Assembly (NCBI GenBank): GCA_038501625.1
Contig: JAZAYU010000012.1
Span: 2,728,001 to 2,792,000, forward strand
Length of the DNA stretch: 64,000 nt
Reading direction: 5' to 3'
Origin: Corbicula japonica
Lineage: Eukaryota > Mollusca > Bivalvia > Venerida > Cyrenidae
The notes below the pieces were generated by a model. The model was not told the origin of the DNA, searched no databases, and was given only the letters and a program-made list of their open reading frames with translations. The position numbers and the translations under genes are program-made. Positions 22,280-34,676 of this stretch are shown piece by piece (within the stretch, counting starts at the first letter, position 1; each line of letters starts with the position of its first letter).

Positions 22280-23295
22280 TTTTCACTTTGTCTTAGAGAA
22301 AGACAAAATAAATGGTATGAAAATGAAAATAAATTATATGAAAATCAATTTGGATTTACAGAATGATAACCACAGTACTACTGATTGTATATTTTTACTT
22401 TATTCAATAATAGAGAAAGTACTTGCTAAAATTACTAAACTATATCGTGCCTTTATTGGGTATGAAAATGCCTTCGATACCGTCGATAGGGATGCATTAT
22501 GGGTCAAACGTTTACAAATAAGAATTGGTTCTAAAATGTTAAATATGATCAAAAGTATCTATGCGGTTGTTAAGTCGTGTGTTAAACTGTCATCTAATAT
22601 GTTAATCTCAGAGTTCTTTAATGTATCATTAGGTTTGAAACGGGATGAGCCTCTTTCGCCAATCCTGTTTATTATTTTTATTAATGACATTAAACAGTCG
22701 ATTGATTTTATTACCTCAACTGAAAACGATCTTGAATATTTGTATATGTATTTCTTACTTTTGCTGATTATATCGCTCTTTTCACGACGAATCCAGAAAG
22801 TTTGCCGTCTCAGTTAAACTGTATTTTAAATTATTCCGAAAAATGGGGACTTAAAATTAATGTAAACAAAACTAAAGAATGCAATATATATTTTTGAAAA
22901 GAGAAAACAGAACCAACTTAAATAGAACTATTAATGGCCCACAACTTGAAATTGTAAACGAATTTTGCTACCTGGGAATAAAATTTTATGACACTGGTAA
23001 TTTTACATTTTCAGTAAAAGTATTATACAAACAAGCATTAAGAGCCTATAATAATTTGTTATCTTTATTAGATAAGCTAGATTTGGACGTTAAAACAATG
23101 TTATCCTTAATTGATTCAAGGGCGTTAATAATTCTTCTATATGAAGAAGAAGTATGGGGAATATGTGACATTAAAGAAATTGATAGGTTACATATAAAAT
23201 TTTGTAAATTTGTTTTAAGAGTCCGCCAGCAAACCCCTAACTTAGCAGTTTATGGTGAATTGGGTAGATCCCTTTGTCAGTTATTACACTCAATT
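22280..23295 (+). pseudogene. LINE reverse transcriptase fragment 1
   Basis: Reads as a non-LTR retrotransposon reverse transcriptase: HSTTDCIFLLYSIIEKVLAK, then YENAFDTVDRDALW (motif A), GLKRDEPLSPILFIIFINDI (motif B), FADYIALFTT (motif C with the second Asp lost), KWGLKINVNKTK, FCYLGIKFY and EVWGICDIKEIDRLHIKFCK. A frameshift at 22755 and a stop near 22895 break it. The FADD to FADY change alone would abolish catalysis. The fragment ends abruptly near GELGRS and joins a different LINE. Confidence 0.88.
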
Positions 23296-24715
23296 ATAGC
23301 AAAACCATTATCCAACAGGATGAGGCTGCACGTGGCCAATATTGATTTTGAAAAATGCTTTGACAAATTAGAACGATCGTTTATTTGCCATAAACTTATC
23401 CAAGAATATGTTAGCTCAAAATTTGTAACAACATTTCAAAGTATGTATAGCTGTGTAAAAGCTGCTGTAAAATACAACAAGCAATTGTCTCCAAGTTTCG
23501 ACTTTAATATAGGGGCCAAACAGGGGGATCCAAGTTCGAGTCTTCTATTTTTATTCTTCGTAAATGACCTTATTAATAATATCAATAGAAATTTTAAAGG
23601 AAATTTTAATAAATTGGATTTACATTTAATGATTTACAATTATTGATGTTATTATTTGCAGACGATACGGTCTTATTTGCCCACACTCCAGAGACATTAC
23701 AGTCAATGTTAAATGATCTACAAAAATATTGTCAGACTTGGAGTACCTAGGTTTTTACCTATTTAAAAATGGGCACTGGTATCGTACACAAAAACAACTT
23801 GCTCAGCATTCCTTATATGCACTACACACTTGATTCACACTATATAATCAATTAGATCTAAAGATACGAGATAAAAGTAAATTATTCGATACCTTGGTAG
23901 GACCTACCTTACATTATGGTAATGAAGTTTTTGGGTATAACGAAGGCAAAAATATCGGGCCAGTCCATTTTTGAGAAAGATACTTTCCGTCAGAAAATCA
24001 ACCAACCTAGATGCACTATATGGAGAATTAGGACGATATCCAATGGCAATTCGTCGTAAAAATGATCAAATATTGGTCTAAAATACTAAAATTAAACAAT
24101 AAATGCTTACTTAAGAAAACATACAACATGATCAAAGAAGATGCTGATAATAATATGTCTTACAATGGAAAAAAATGGGCTTTCAACATAAAAAATATGC
24201 TAAGTCAAACAGGTATGTCAAGTATTTGGCAACATCAAGATAGAATTGAAATCAACAATTATAATCAAAATTAGAATACTAGATATGTATAAACAAAGTT
24301 GGTACAGAAATATAAATAATTCCAGAAGACTCTCGTCGTATAGCATTTACAAACAAGACTTTCAACTAGACAAATATCTAACCGTTATAAATAATGGTAA
24401 ACATAGAATAACTTTAACTAAATTTAGAGTGCCATCATATAATTTAGAGGTAGATAAAACGCCGGTACGAAAATATCCCAAGAGAAAATAGGATATGTCG
24501 AAATTGTCACTTAAATTTAGTAGAAACAGAATATCACTTTTTATTAGTATGTTTGAAATATTATGATTTACGCAGGAAATTTTTCAAACTATATTTTTTG
24601 TAGATAGCAAACAATACAGAAGTTTGAAGTGCTGATGTCAAGTACAAATATTAAGATATTAAATAATTTTGCAAGTTACTTATATTGTGCATTCAAAGAA
24701 AGGTTATAAATAAGT
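23296..24715 (+). pseudogene. LINE reverse transcriptase fragment 2
   Basis: Begins again at reverse transcriptase motif A (NIDFEKCFDKLERSFI), then GAKQGDPSSSLLFLFFVNDL, FADDTVLFAHTPETLQSML (motif C intact) near 23655, NLDALYGELGRYPMAI, YNGKKWAFNIKNML, RILDMYKQSWY and ITLTKFRVPSYNLEV, finishing with a decayed zinc-knuckle-like CRNCHLNLVE near 24495. At least four frameshifts. It resembles but is not the same subfamily as fragment 1, and fuses to it in frame at about 23295. No clear poly(A) tail precedes the palindrome that follows. Confidence 0.88.
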
Positions 24716-25882
24716 TTACTGGCGCGCAAAGAACGATTGGTCAACGTTAGACGAGCGTGCTGAGGCATGGACGTTCGGGTAACGCTCGAATGACGCTCAT
24801 TGGACGCCAAAAGGACGTTCGTTTCACTTTAGTCACACGCTGCGTGCGCTAGGAGACCCTTAAGCGGTCATGACAGGTCGCCAGGGAGTGGTACAAACAA
24901 ACGATTTGTAACAACCAAGTAACGACTGACTTACGATAGCCGGACGCGTGCAACGTTCGACGAACGTTTGTAAAACGGTCTACGAACGTTCTGAAACGTT
25001 TAAAATTATACGTTGAAGAACGTTGGTCTCAGTGAAAATTTTTGTGCATGTTCAAAAACATTTTTCCGGACCAGCGTTCTCCGCCGATTCCTGGCGATCA
25101 CCAACGTTCACAGACGTTCACAAGCGTTCACACAACGCACTTCTGGCGCTATCCCAGCGACCATGGACGACTAACAACGTTTCCTCAAAGTCGTAAAACG
25201 CTGGCTAGAACGTCATGGTGTGACGGTCCTATAATAGGGCCGTCACACTACGACGTTCTTGTCAGCGTTCTACGACGTTTTAGGTAACTTTGTTAGACGT
25301 CCATGGTTGTTGGCGATCGCCGGGAATCGGCGGAGAACGCTGGTCCAGAAAACACTTTTAAACATGCACAAAAAAGTTTCACTGAGACCAACGTTCTTCA
25401 GCGATTAATTTTAAACGCTGCAGAACGTTTTCGAACGTTCGTGAACCGTTTTACTAACGTTTGCTATTGTTACTCAAGATTTACTTGATTGTTACAAATC
25501 GTTTGCTTTCTGGTAACGACTCACTGGCGACCTGTCAACGACCGCTTAACGGTTCCTTATCGCACGCAGCGTGTGACTAAAGTGAAACGAACGTCTTATT
25601 GGCGTCCATTAAGATACATTCGAACGTCCATGCATCTGCACGCTGATCAAACGTTGACAAATCGTTCTTCGCGGGTCAGTGGCAAGTAAGAACATGCTAA
25701 TGGTTTTAGGGTTTTCCTTCGTGGTCGCTGTTAAACGCTTCTAGTGCGTTACACACGCAGGTAGTGCGTAGATTTAACGTTAAAAACACGCCAGATTTGT
25801 CATCCTCCGTCTAAAACGCTCAAAAAATGAATGATTGAAACGTTCAGAGAACGTTGGTCGGAACGTCATAGTGTGACGACCC
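24715..25882. mobile_element. Kilobase palindrome of two head-to-head MITE copies
   Basis: The right element spans 25237-25882 with ends GGGCCGTCACACTACGACGT and, complemented, GGGTCGTCACACTATGACGT. The left arm, 24715-25228, is its reverse complement but stops about 130 bp short. The centre is GGTCCTATAATAGGGCC at 25226-25240. Both arms are loaded with ACGTT words about every 10-11 bp (24952, 24963, 24974, 24985, 24995, and CGTTC at 25105, 25115, 25125). No protein is encoded. The superfamily is unknown. Confidence 0.85.
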
Positions 25883-28079
25883 CTTTCGAGGGCAAGCTGC
25901 TGCAATGGCAACTATGTTTAAAATTGGTATTGTATGTGCGATTATACGGTCAGACATTTATCAATGTTCAATAAGATAAGAATGCAATCTGACAATCTTT
26001 CCCAGAATCCCGATGATTTCAATCGAGTTACTTTGAATATTCTGGTTGAAATTGCGCTCGTGACTTGAATTTCCTTTTCAGTATAAGATAAATTATTCGT
26101 ACGTTACAATAAAAGAAATGGCATTGACACTAAAGAAACAACACATAAGTTAATCCATGGCCAGAAGATGTAAAACAATTAAAATATTAATCTTTTGTTA
26201 CATGTTAAGATGACTCTTTAAGCACGAAGGAGCCTAACAGTTCCTCTTTTGGACATCGAAATAACACTATGTTTTGTGATGTAAAACGACAAAAATCTTT
26301 CACTTTGACGAATGTCATATTTACTTACTTACTTTTTGGAATATTTTCATGTATAAGGTAAAGCATAAAACTGAAAATAAATTAGAACCTTAACTTTTTT
26401 CATCTGTGTTTAAATAACGAAACATTATTTTTTAAATTTAACATCCTTAACTAATTTCCTTATCTAGAGACATAACAAAACTAGCCGATCCACAACTCTA
26501 CGTCAAAAAACTGTGCGAATGTCTTGTGCTATATTGATAAGCATTCTGAGGGCTGTCCGATACATAGTGACATGTCTCGTGGTAATAAATTGATGTCGTT
26601 TTTATATCAATCACTCTAATTGTCAATTACGGCATCTTATGCCCAATATGTTATGTATGTTATATGTAATTAATAGATTTCCGGTATTGTGTGTATTTTT
26701 TTCATGGGTTCCTTTTCTAAGGTTCCTTAAACATCCATGTTTAAATCATATAAAACATAATGCGAAGTATATGAGTTTTTGATGATACATAACGAACTCA
26801 ATAAAAGATGTCATGATGATATATAATTGCCATCGTCGCAACTTAATATTTGCACAAGTAAACTATTCGAACTTCGATCGATCCTAAACGAGGATGTGCA
26901 TGTTATTATGTTTACCAAATTGGAACTTCAATCCCTGTTGTTTTTTTTGCGGAGTAGCCGTCTAAACTGGCTTTTGACAGAGACATAATTTTGATCATAA
27001 AAGTTAGTTTTAAGACCAGTCTTAAATCTTAAGAATCAGATTACCCTGTATGGAAACAAGTATCCATTACAGCTAATCACATGCTAGAAATTTGAGACTG
27101 ATTTCAATTCTTATTGTTATTAACTTGGGCACAAGTTCTTTAGCCAATTAAGTGTTTGTTGATGAAACGCATATTCACTTATTATGCAGAGGGAAATGAA
27201 GTAAACTATTTCGATTAATGGCTATTTTACCAGAGAGCCATCTTGTTGGGAGATGAAAATTTTTTACACAGTAGATCTAGAGAGGTATCCAGTGGGAATG
27301 TTAAACAACTGTGCTTGAAACAACTTTGACTGTGTACACTTACGTATAGATCTTTGTTCTTCTGTTTTGTCGAAAGTGGTTAAAATGAGGCATACTGGTG
27401 CACTCGTCTATTACCACCGACTGTCAATAAACAAACCAGACACACTTAAGAGGTCTTAACAAAATGAAAGCGAAATTTTGTGATCTGCAATAAACTCAAT
27501 ATATGTTCTCGACAAGGCCTAAAACAAAGAACGAAACATCTGTCACCAGACACAGTGGTTATATCAGTGCCTGGGGATTGTTGCTTACATGTACATGTAC
27601 ATGTAATGTAAATTTGTCCCAGCTCGTATAACTTTGTCTTAATGCAGCAACCTAAAAATGAATTAAAGACAGCCATAGCAATTTCGTGTATTCGGCAGCA
27701 AACTACATAATTATGAATCAGCCCTTGTACAGTGAAGGTCATTACTGACCTCCAAGCTGGTCACAGGCGTTGACTATTGCACGGATAAGGCGTAGGACAC
27801 TCTCTGCAAAAGTTAGATATATCTCGGGGTTTGTAATTTTAATACAAAATATGTTTAAATGTAATAAACTGATTTTAAAAAGTTCCATAAATGTTACATG
27901 TTATTTTGTATTTGTATTTCTTTTACGTATACTAGGACACTTTGATAATGAAAACATTTAATGATGTTCTTGTTGAATTTTAAATTATGTTTGGTTGCTC
28001 ATTGTGCAAGTAATATTAATAAATATATAATATAACTGAATTTAAGATTCTCATTGATTAAACAAATTTTTTCTTGCAG
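25883..28079. other. Intergenic, mostly unassigned
   Basis: Apart from a decayed palindromic MITE at 27001-27135 and a short TACATG run near 27592-27608, I see no gene or strong repeat. Confidence 0.4.
27001..27135. mobile_element. Decayed copy of the palindromic MITE family
   Basis: Shares AATCACATGCTAGAAATTTG, GAGACTGATTTC and CTTGGGCACAAGT with the copies at 50614, 62902 and 47029, but the left arm is heavily diverged. Confidence 0.55.
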
Positions 28080-28144
28080 ACACGATTACGTTGCTAGTAC
28101 GTGTTAATAAACACAGTCTTAAAAACGAACGCAATACTTCAAAT
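28080..28144 (+). CDS. Possible orphan exon (65 nt)
   Basis: TTTTTTCTTGCAG precedes it and AAT|GTAAGT follows. Only one frame is open, entering in phase 1 and leaving in phase 0. No domain is recognised. So short an open stretch could arise by chance. Confidence 0.25.
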
Positions 28145-28702
28145 GTAAGTACGTAAATGTTTTCTTTTCTTTTATCAGAAGATTCGATAATGATAAAGAG
28201 CTAATCTTTTACTAGAATAAATATCTCAAGTCGATGTAATATGTGTATAAAATGCGCTCTTTCGCTGACAATGTTTTCTCTTGCACGACAATAATGCATC
28301 CCATCCCAATCAACAATCGTACCGGATTATTTTACATGTATTTACCTATGTATTTTAAATATTGATTCTTTTTTATATAAAAGTGTGCCTAGTACATGTA
28401 CACTGTCCATAGCACAATGGTCTTGTTTGACCCGGTAGATCATTTTGTCTATCATTTTTATATTAGTTAGATATGGAATTGACACGTTAACTGTCATTGT
28501 CTATTAAAGTTTTCTTTGATTCGTGGTTTAACTTTTGATAATTGTCTTTGTTAAAGGTAAAAGTTGAAAGATTGTACATTAAGCTAAAATTGTATATTCA
28601 GGTCAGGAACTCAAAATCACCATGATTACTATTACTTCTATTATTTTATAGATTTATATCCCTCTTAAGGATAACAAAACGTAAAATCAACAGCACATTT
28701 CA

Positions 28703-28840
28703 TAGAGGATATTTGTTTTTTTCAGTGCGTGATCGAAAATTAATTTCACGAGTGGCGCAGCCACGAGTGAAAATATAAAAAAATCTTACGGTCACGAGTG
28801 AAATTAATTTTCGATCACGCACTGAAAAAAAACAAATATT
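28703..28840. repeat. Near-perfect hairpin
   Basis: CAGTGCGTGATCGAAAATTA at 28724 and its exact complement near 28800-28825 form a stem of about 40 bp including the flanking T and A runs, closed by a 55-bp loop holding a second small inverted repeat (CACGAGTGG / CCACGAGTG). Confidence 0.85.
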
Positions 28841-28845
28841 CTATT

Positions 28846-31047
28846 TATTTCATGCTTTCCAGTGTTTTAAGGGAAAATATTGAATAAATGAGTATCAGAT
28901 ACAACTCTACGTACCCCGTGGTGCGCCCCAATGTTTACCACTGTCTGCACGTGAGAGACGCTATTCAAAATAGTTCCAAACAAAATCGTTAACAATAATT
29001 TAAACTTGCAAAACATGTGTTTATTTTTATCAAGTCCGTAAACAATAATAAATTTTAAAGAAATATTTTCATATTTTTATTCAAACTGACAAATAATAAT
29101 AGAAACAACAAAGTCATCAATGAAAAATATTCCTCCGCGTCACGACATGACCTAGAATCGATTTGTCGGCCATATTGTCATTTTAGTCAGTGAACCGGTA
29201 TAACAACTTTGCAGTTTATTACGCTCTAAATAATGACTGGACATAGAGGAACGTGTTTTTATATTTATCAAAGTGACTTTAGTGTTGTATTCAATCGCTG
29301 TCATCTGATTCAATCATGCGGATACGCTTGAATGCTGGCCGAACCAGAAGAAAACAATGCGGGAGGAAATCGATGTGCATTGATGATTGACAGCTGACAT
29401 CTGCGAAATTGTCCAGTTTTCAGAAACGGACGTGTTACTAAAATGAAACGACACGAAGGGCCATGAAAGCGGGAATTAGCAAAAATGCCATGCGAGACAT
29501 GCCCATTCCACTGGGACCTTACAACGAAGCAGCATCGTCCGGTCGAACTTGCATTAATTCCACTTTCGGTTTCTCAGCCTTATCAGACAGCAATTTGGAT
29601 ATGTTTTGCCGTGTTTGTCGCTCATATACTAAAGTTATTGATGTAATTAACATTTTTATGGCCAGAGACTTGGATGATTTGGTGAACAGGTATGTTTTCA
29701 TCACAGAAAGTAAAAAAAATCAACTAAAAAAGTAATTTTATAATAAATGGAAGAGAATAAAATTCAAAAATATATTAGGACATTGTGTTGGAAATTGTGA
29801 TCTAGATAAAAAAAACAATATGTCAAGTAAGCCGAAAAAAAGGAAATATTTCTGCGTGGGAGTCTGAGTCAAGCTTGGAAATCGCTTAAAAACTAAACCA
29901 ACATTAACATTGTGCTGACAAGTGGAAATCAAGAACCAAATTTGCAAGAACTTTGAAAATGACGGATAAATTGGACAGAACATTTATTTAGACTTATTCT
30001 AAAACACTACTGATCAATGAATTTATGAAAGACCGACTTGAAGTCTTAAAAGAGGATTTGAAATGAAAACCGAGACGGACAAAGTGCAAAAATTACGCCC
30101 TAAACATCAGAAACTGCATGCCATACAAAGTTACAACTCGTAAAACTGAGGTCAGTAACGAGAGAAGGTTCTCTGAAGAAATCTCTGAGGTGAACCTAAA
30201 ACATTGAAGAACAATAAGAAAAAAATACAGCTTGCTACAACTTCAAGACGCAATATTGAACAATACTGAACAAAAATTGTGTTTATTTAACAAAATTAAC
30301 AGAAATGGCAATCTGTTTTAACCCTTTTCTCCATAGATACATCTTTCTTGTGCAAATAATTTAGATCCAGATCAGCCAGCACATCTGTGTTGTCTGATCA
30401 GGATCTACACTTTTTGCTTTTAAATAAAAATCATAAGGTTGTTTCTGAGGGACATTTTTCTGAAAGTTTAAATGTTTATCACTTAAACTTTAGATGTTTC
30501 AGCCATGTATATTGTACTGTAAATTATTTTCATTATGATACTACAAAAGACACCAGGAGAACGGAGAAAAACACTATTTAAAAAAAATTAATACTGCGTC
30601 ATTTTGTATGGTGATTTTCTTGATTTCTTGATATTTTGTTCAAAAATAACATTTTTTTGTTCTTTGCATGGTGGTTTTTACTTTATTTGAATTTGTGATT
30701 TGCCAAATCAAAGTCCCCATATTGTTTTATTATTATTTATGAATCATTATTGTCAAATTCATCAATTGTAGCCTTAATATGCCAAGACATTGCTCTGAAA
30801 TCTTGTCTTTTAAATAAATAGTGTAGCAGACACACGTTTGTTGTTGTTGTTGTTAGTTTACAATGTAGATCAACTGCCTCCACATGTATAATGTTTGTAA
30901 ATAAAGGGAAGTAACTGTAGTGGGGCGCAGTAAGGGGAAAAAAGTAGTCCGGCACAGTGAAAATTATATTTGATAATTTTCACTTGTGGTTTATCAGAAT
31001 ATAATCTACTGTTATATTATAGTAAAACACTGGAAAGCATGAAATAA
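28846..31047. mobile_element. Candidate 2.2-kb element with 24-bp inverted ends
   Basis: TATTTCATGCTTTCCAGTGT at 28846 has its exact complement at 31023-31047. The 24-bp match is far beyond chance at this spacing. The interior has an open stretch at 29463-29735 (DSNLDMFCRVCRSYTKVIDV) ending at a possible donor AACAG|GTATGT, but no recognisable transposase. Target duplication not identified. Confidence 0.5.
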
Positions 31048-31281
31048 AATTTTTTATACCAACCTCAGTTGTTTTTTTCAAATCAGGTTTCTATTTTCAC
31101 AATGTATTCTTGTATGATATACATGTTATATGCTGTCGACGAAAAAGACGGACAATTCACTTTTTCACATGGAATTAATTGTGCCAACCTTCTTTTGGAC
31201 ACTAGTATATATCAAAAGACGATCGACAGTTGCAAAAATGAAAATTGCGAGATTTGAACAAACTTTATCGTCGTTTTTCAG

Positions 31282-31346
31282 CTTTTACACCAAATGTCAA
31301 ACTGTTAGAAATGCAGAATACTCGTACAAGCACGTTGTATAGTAAT
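31282..31346 (+). CDS. Possible orphan exon (65 nt)
   Basis: TCGTTTTTCAG precedes it and AGTAAT|GTAAGT follows. It has the same length and phases as 28080-28144. A further possible small exon, 31432-31483 (FKLETLKCQSKPVTKDD), has a compatible phase. No protein family recognised. Confidence 0.25.
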
Positions 31347-31661
31347 GTAAGTTTCAAAAGTTTAGTAAGAAATATATGCTAACTTTAAACTTAATTTTCC
31401 TATCACATAAGAAAGATATTTCGATTTCCAGTTCAAGTTAGAGACTCTAAAGTGTCAAAGTAAGCCTGTTACAAAAGACGATGGTAATACATTATATATC
31501 ATTAATATGATTGTAAATGTAAATGTTTGGGTTTTTTTAAATTTATCATACAAATTAGAACTAATTTGTGTTTATCTCTTAACAACTTGTGCAAAGTTTT
31601 CAAAAAGAAAAAGTGAACTAGAGAAAGATAAAAAAAATCTTTGTTTTTTATTTTATTTCAG

Positions 31662-32451
31662 TGTGTGATTTGGCATGCGTTGTTTGTGAGCAGTTCTGCT
31701 TTTCTTCTGTCGAGTGAATGTCCTGCCCCATCACCGTGTACATGTTCCGGATCCAGCGGAAGCCAACTGACCATCAACTGTCAATCAAAAAGACTGACAG
31801 CTGTACCTATATTCGGAGTTTTTGACACCTCTGTGAATGATCTTTATACGAAATACGAATACGAAAATGTATTTGCATTAAACATTTTACAATGCTTATA
31901 GCAATATAAACAAACACAGAGATAACATGATTAACAGAATAGATTGCAAAAAACGAAGCAAAACTAAACAGGTATAATGTTCATGTTAACAAGTATTAAT
32001 CTTGAAAGCAACAGTATCACATTAATTCATAATTACGCCTTTCGAAACCTCAACATTAAGGCAAATAATATTGCATTGTATGCTTCTAATAATTATCAGA
32101 TAAATACAATTGAAAACAATGCATTTGTGGGCGTGGAAAATATTACGAGTCTTCACCTAAGGAACAATAGAATGACCACAATACCTTTTGCTATCAGTAC
32201 ACTTAAAAAGTTACAAATCCTGGATTTTTCAGAAAACCCGTTGAAATCTCTTGATCATTCAATATTGTCAATTATTGGACATTCTTTAATTTCATTCTCC
32301 TTTGATATCAAACTGTTTGTTTACAGAGTGGCCGAGTGAGTTGCGTTATCTTACAATGCTACAAACACTTTCTGATTTAGACAATACGAAGCTTGACTTG
32401 ATGTTGTATACACACTGTTTCTCCGAACCAAAAATACGTATTTCCCGTTAA
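31662..32451 (+). pseudogene. Leucine-rich-repeat protein fragment, frameshifted
   Basis: After an acceptor ATTTTATTTCAG comes a hydrophobic stretch, then a cysteine-capped LRR N-terminus (CPAPSPCTCSGSSGSQLTIN) near 31715-31800. A second block, 31977-32330, has LRR motifs: INLESNSITLIHNYAF, ITSLHLRNNRMTTIPFAIS, LQILDFSENPLKSLDHSIL. Continuity into EWPSELRYLTMLQTLSDLDN at 32326-32385 needs a frameshift near 32315. I could not place a proper donor between the first two blocks, and no in-frame ATG precedes the hydrophobic stretch. It is either a relic or a gene whose exon structure I cannot resolve. The known relatives are secreted or membrane recognition proteins. Confidence 0.6.
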
Positions 32452-32455
32452 GTGC

Positions 32456-32500
32456 ATACATAACATAACATAACATAACCTTTATTGGCCTAAAATAGCA
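32456..32500 (-). repeat. (ATAAC)n tail of a LINE or SINE
   Basis: ACATAACATAACATAACC followed by TTTATTGGCCTAAAATAGCA reads, on the minus strand, as an AATAAAGGTTATGTTATG retrotransposon 3' tail. The body is missing. Confidence 0.6.
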
Positions 32501-32504
32501 TATA

Positions 32505-32734
32505 CTAGTGTCCAAAAGAAACGATACCAAACTATATACTCAGTAATTTAAAAATGTTTGTTTAAGATCTCATCTATATTTAAATTCTGTTTATGCTTGT
32601 AAATGGTTGATGAAATTGATTTTTGTACACATGCATGATGCTGTGAAAAGGTCTCTCGAAGGAAATAGATCAATCCAAGTGTTCTTTTTTGTATGTCCTT
32701 GCAAACAAGTGGTATCGTTTCTTTTGGACACTAG
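32505..32734. mobile_element. Mariner-type MITE (230 bp)
   Basis: Ends CTAGTGTCCAAAAGAAACGA and its exact complement, with TA at 32503-32504 and 32735-32736. A lone half of the same terminus (CTTTTGGACACTAGTATATA) lies at 31193-31213. No coding capacity. Confidence 0.88.
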
Positions 32735-33127
32735 TATATATCAAATTTATAGCCACATATCAATAAATAACATGTATAGTAAATAGATATATTCTTAAAT
32801 GAGCTCATGCTTAAATGAGATCATACTTAAGGGTCCACTACACTCCTCCCCTGCACGTTCATCGATAAAAAGAAATAAACAAAATCTCATTAACGGCAAA
32901 ATGCCGTTCAATGAAACTTTGCACAGATGAGGGTTACTCATGTATCTTTATTTTTCATATGGTAAGACACTTTAGAACAGTTAAGAAAATAGCGAGATCT
33001 AAAAAATACCCTTAACTTCTTTTTACATAAATTCACAAAAACTAAACAACACAAAACATCATTTTAAATGCCCACATGAGTAATACGATATCAGTAACAA
33101 TATCTTGTGTCCTCGTGACTTACATAA

Positions 33128-33305
33128 AATTACCCGTTACCGATATCATGCAGTGATTGTTACGCATATCAGGGCTATTCGATCAACCTTTTTTGGGGGT
33201 TTTCCCTGCTAGCTAAGTTGGTTGCGTCGCAGGAATTGCAGGGTTAGGCGCTCTCGCCGTGACGGTGCGGGTTCGCTCCCAGCTAGAGGTACTCTCATTT
33301 AAAAT
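33128..33305 (+). repeat. tRNA-like SINE copy, left border of nested block
   Basis: Contains TAGCTAAGTTGG (A-box-like) and GGGTTCGCTCCC (B-box) about 60 bp apart. It is about 95 percent identical by eye to 35795-35967. The two form direct repeats at the edges of the insertion in copy B. Confidence 0.75.
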
Positions 33306-33574
33306 TCACAGTAGCGCTATTAGACTTGTGTGGCCTAAATCGGTACTATTGGGGGTTTCCTCAAAGTGTAAATGTGTTTATTACTGTATAATGGCTCTTT
33401 TGTGATATCCTTTCCGCGACCGTGACGTATTTAAAATTGGAATAAGTTTTGACTTCTCTAAGGCCGACCTTGATTTAAGGAAGGACGACTGAAATGTATT
33501 TAAACGTGTAAACAAGTTCGTTTCAAGAGCCGGCACGATGTGTCGTAGAAAACCCGTTGAGTTTTATTTCTTTT

Positions 33575-33784
33575 TTATTGAGCATCGAAAGGTCGTCCTT
33601 ATATATATCACCCAACAGCGGCCGAAATAAACTGACGTTCAACACAATTGCACGCACTTACAACGGGCGAGCGAGTAAGATCACCGTACGTGGGCAGTAC
33701 TGCCTCCGTACGTTGACATGGAAATCGCACGGAGATCTTGCGTTGTAAGCACGTTGTCAGCACGTATAACTCACTTACCACCAT
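33575..33784 (+). repeat. 210-bp inverted repeat, left arm
   Basis: Nearly perfect complement of 34863-35069. The right arm lies inside the MITE at 34677-35306, so this arm is a detached, inverted piece of the same family. It could form a cruciform with a 1.1-kb loop. Confidence 0.9.
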
Positions 33785-34676
33785 GGCTTTGTTGGTCCTT
33801 TAGAAGAACAAGGAATCGTCGATCAGTATTTTCCATGATCTTCCAGAAAAAAAAACATAAATCTACCTCGCAATTACTTATAATAGATTTTTGAAATGGC
33901 ATAAAAATTAATGAATGTTAAAATAAATTGATTAATAATAATTAACGAAATTTCCGTAACAGTCTTAAATCAAAAAGTTTGATCAAGAGACCGAATTATT
34001 GATGTGTTTTACCCAAAATATAACAAAACGTTAATTTTCGGAATTTTAACGAAACTATGGAAGACCGTTTTACGTCAAATTGCGGTTTTTACCGTTATTA
34101 AATAGGATGGCTAATCACGATAAAATTCTTAACTAACTTCACATACAAGCAAATGAATACGTGTATGCTTCATTCAAAATTATGCTTTTCAACTGTCATT
34201 TTCTTAATTTTACGAAGATTTAGGTTGTAAAAAGCATATGAATTTTTACGCAACGGGATTTCGACATTTAATCAATGGCGGCTTTGGGGAGCCTTATTTA
34301 TTCACGATATAAAACGTTATGGTTGTCTGTCTAGAAAACAGGGTGATTACCCGAAAGGATATTACATGGACAAGCTTGCTTTAAATTTATCTTTACGCGT
34401 TCACCTTTTCCGTGCGATATTTAAGTTCATTTTTTAAGTAAAAACATGTTAATCGAATGTATATTTCTTTATTATTTTTATTTTGCCTGTTCCAAAGTAT
34501 AGAAAGTAGGTTTCATTTTTGTCTGACACATTAGTTTGTATTTTGATATTTATTGACAGTTATTTTTACATTCGGATTTCATTTCCGCAACTGCGTGCTC
34601 AAAATTAATAAAATATCGACTTACTGGTTTAAACGATATGCACGACGCATGGCGAAGCAGAAAATGGTGTCGTTAA

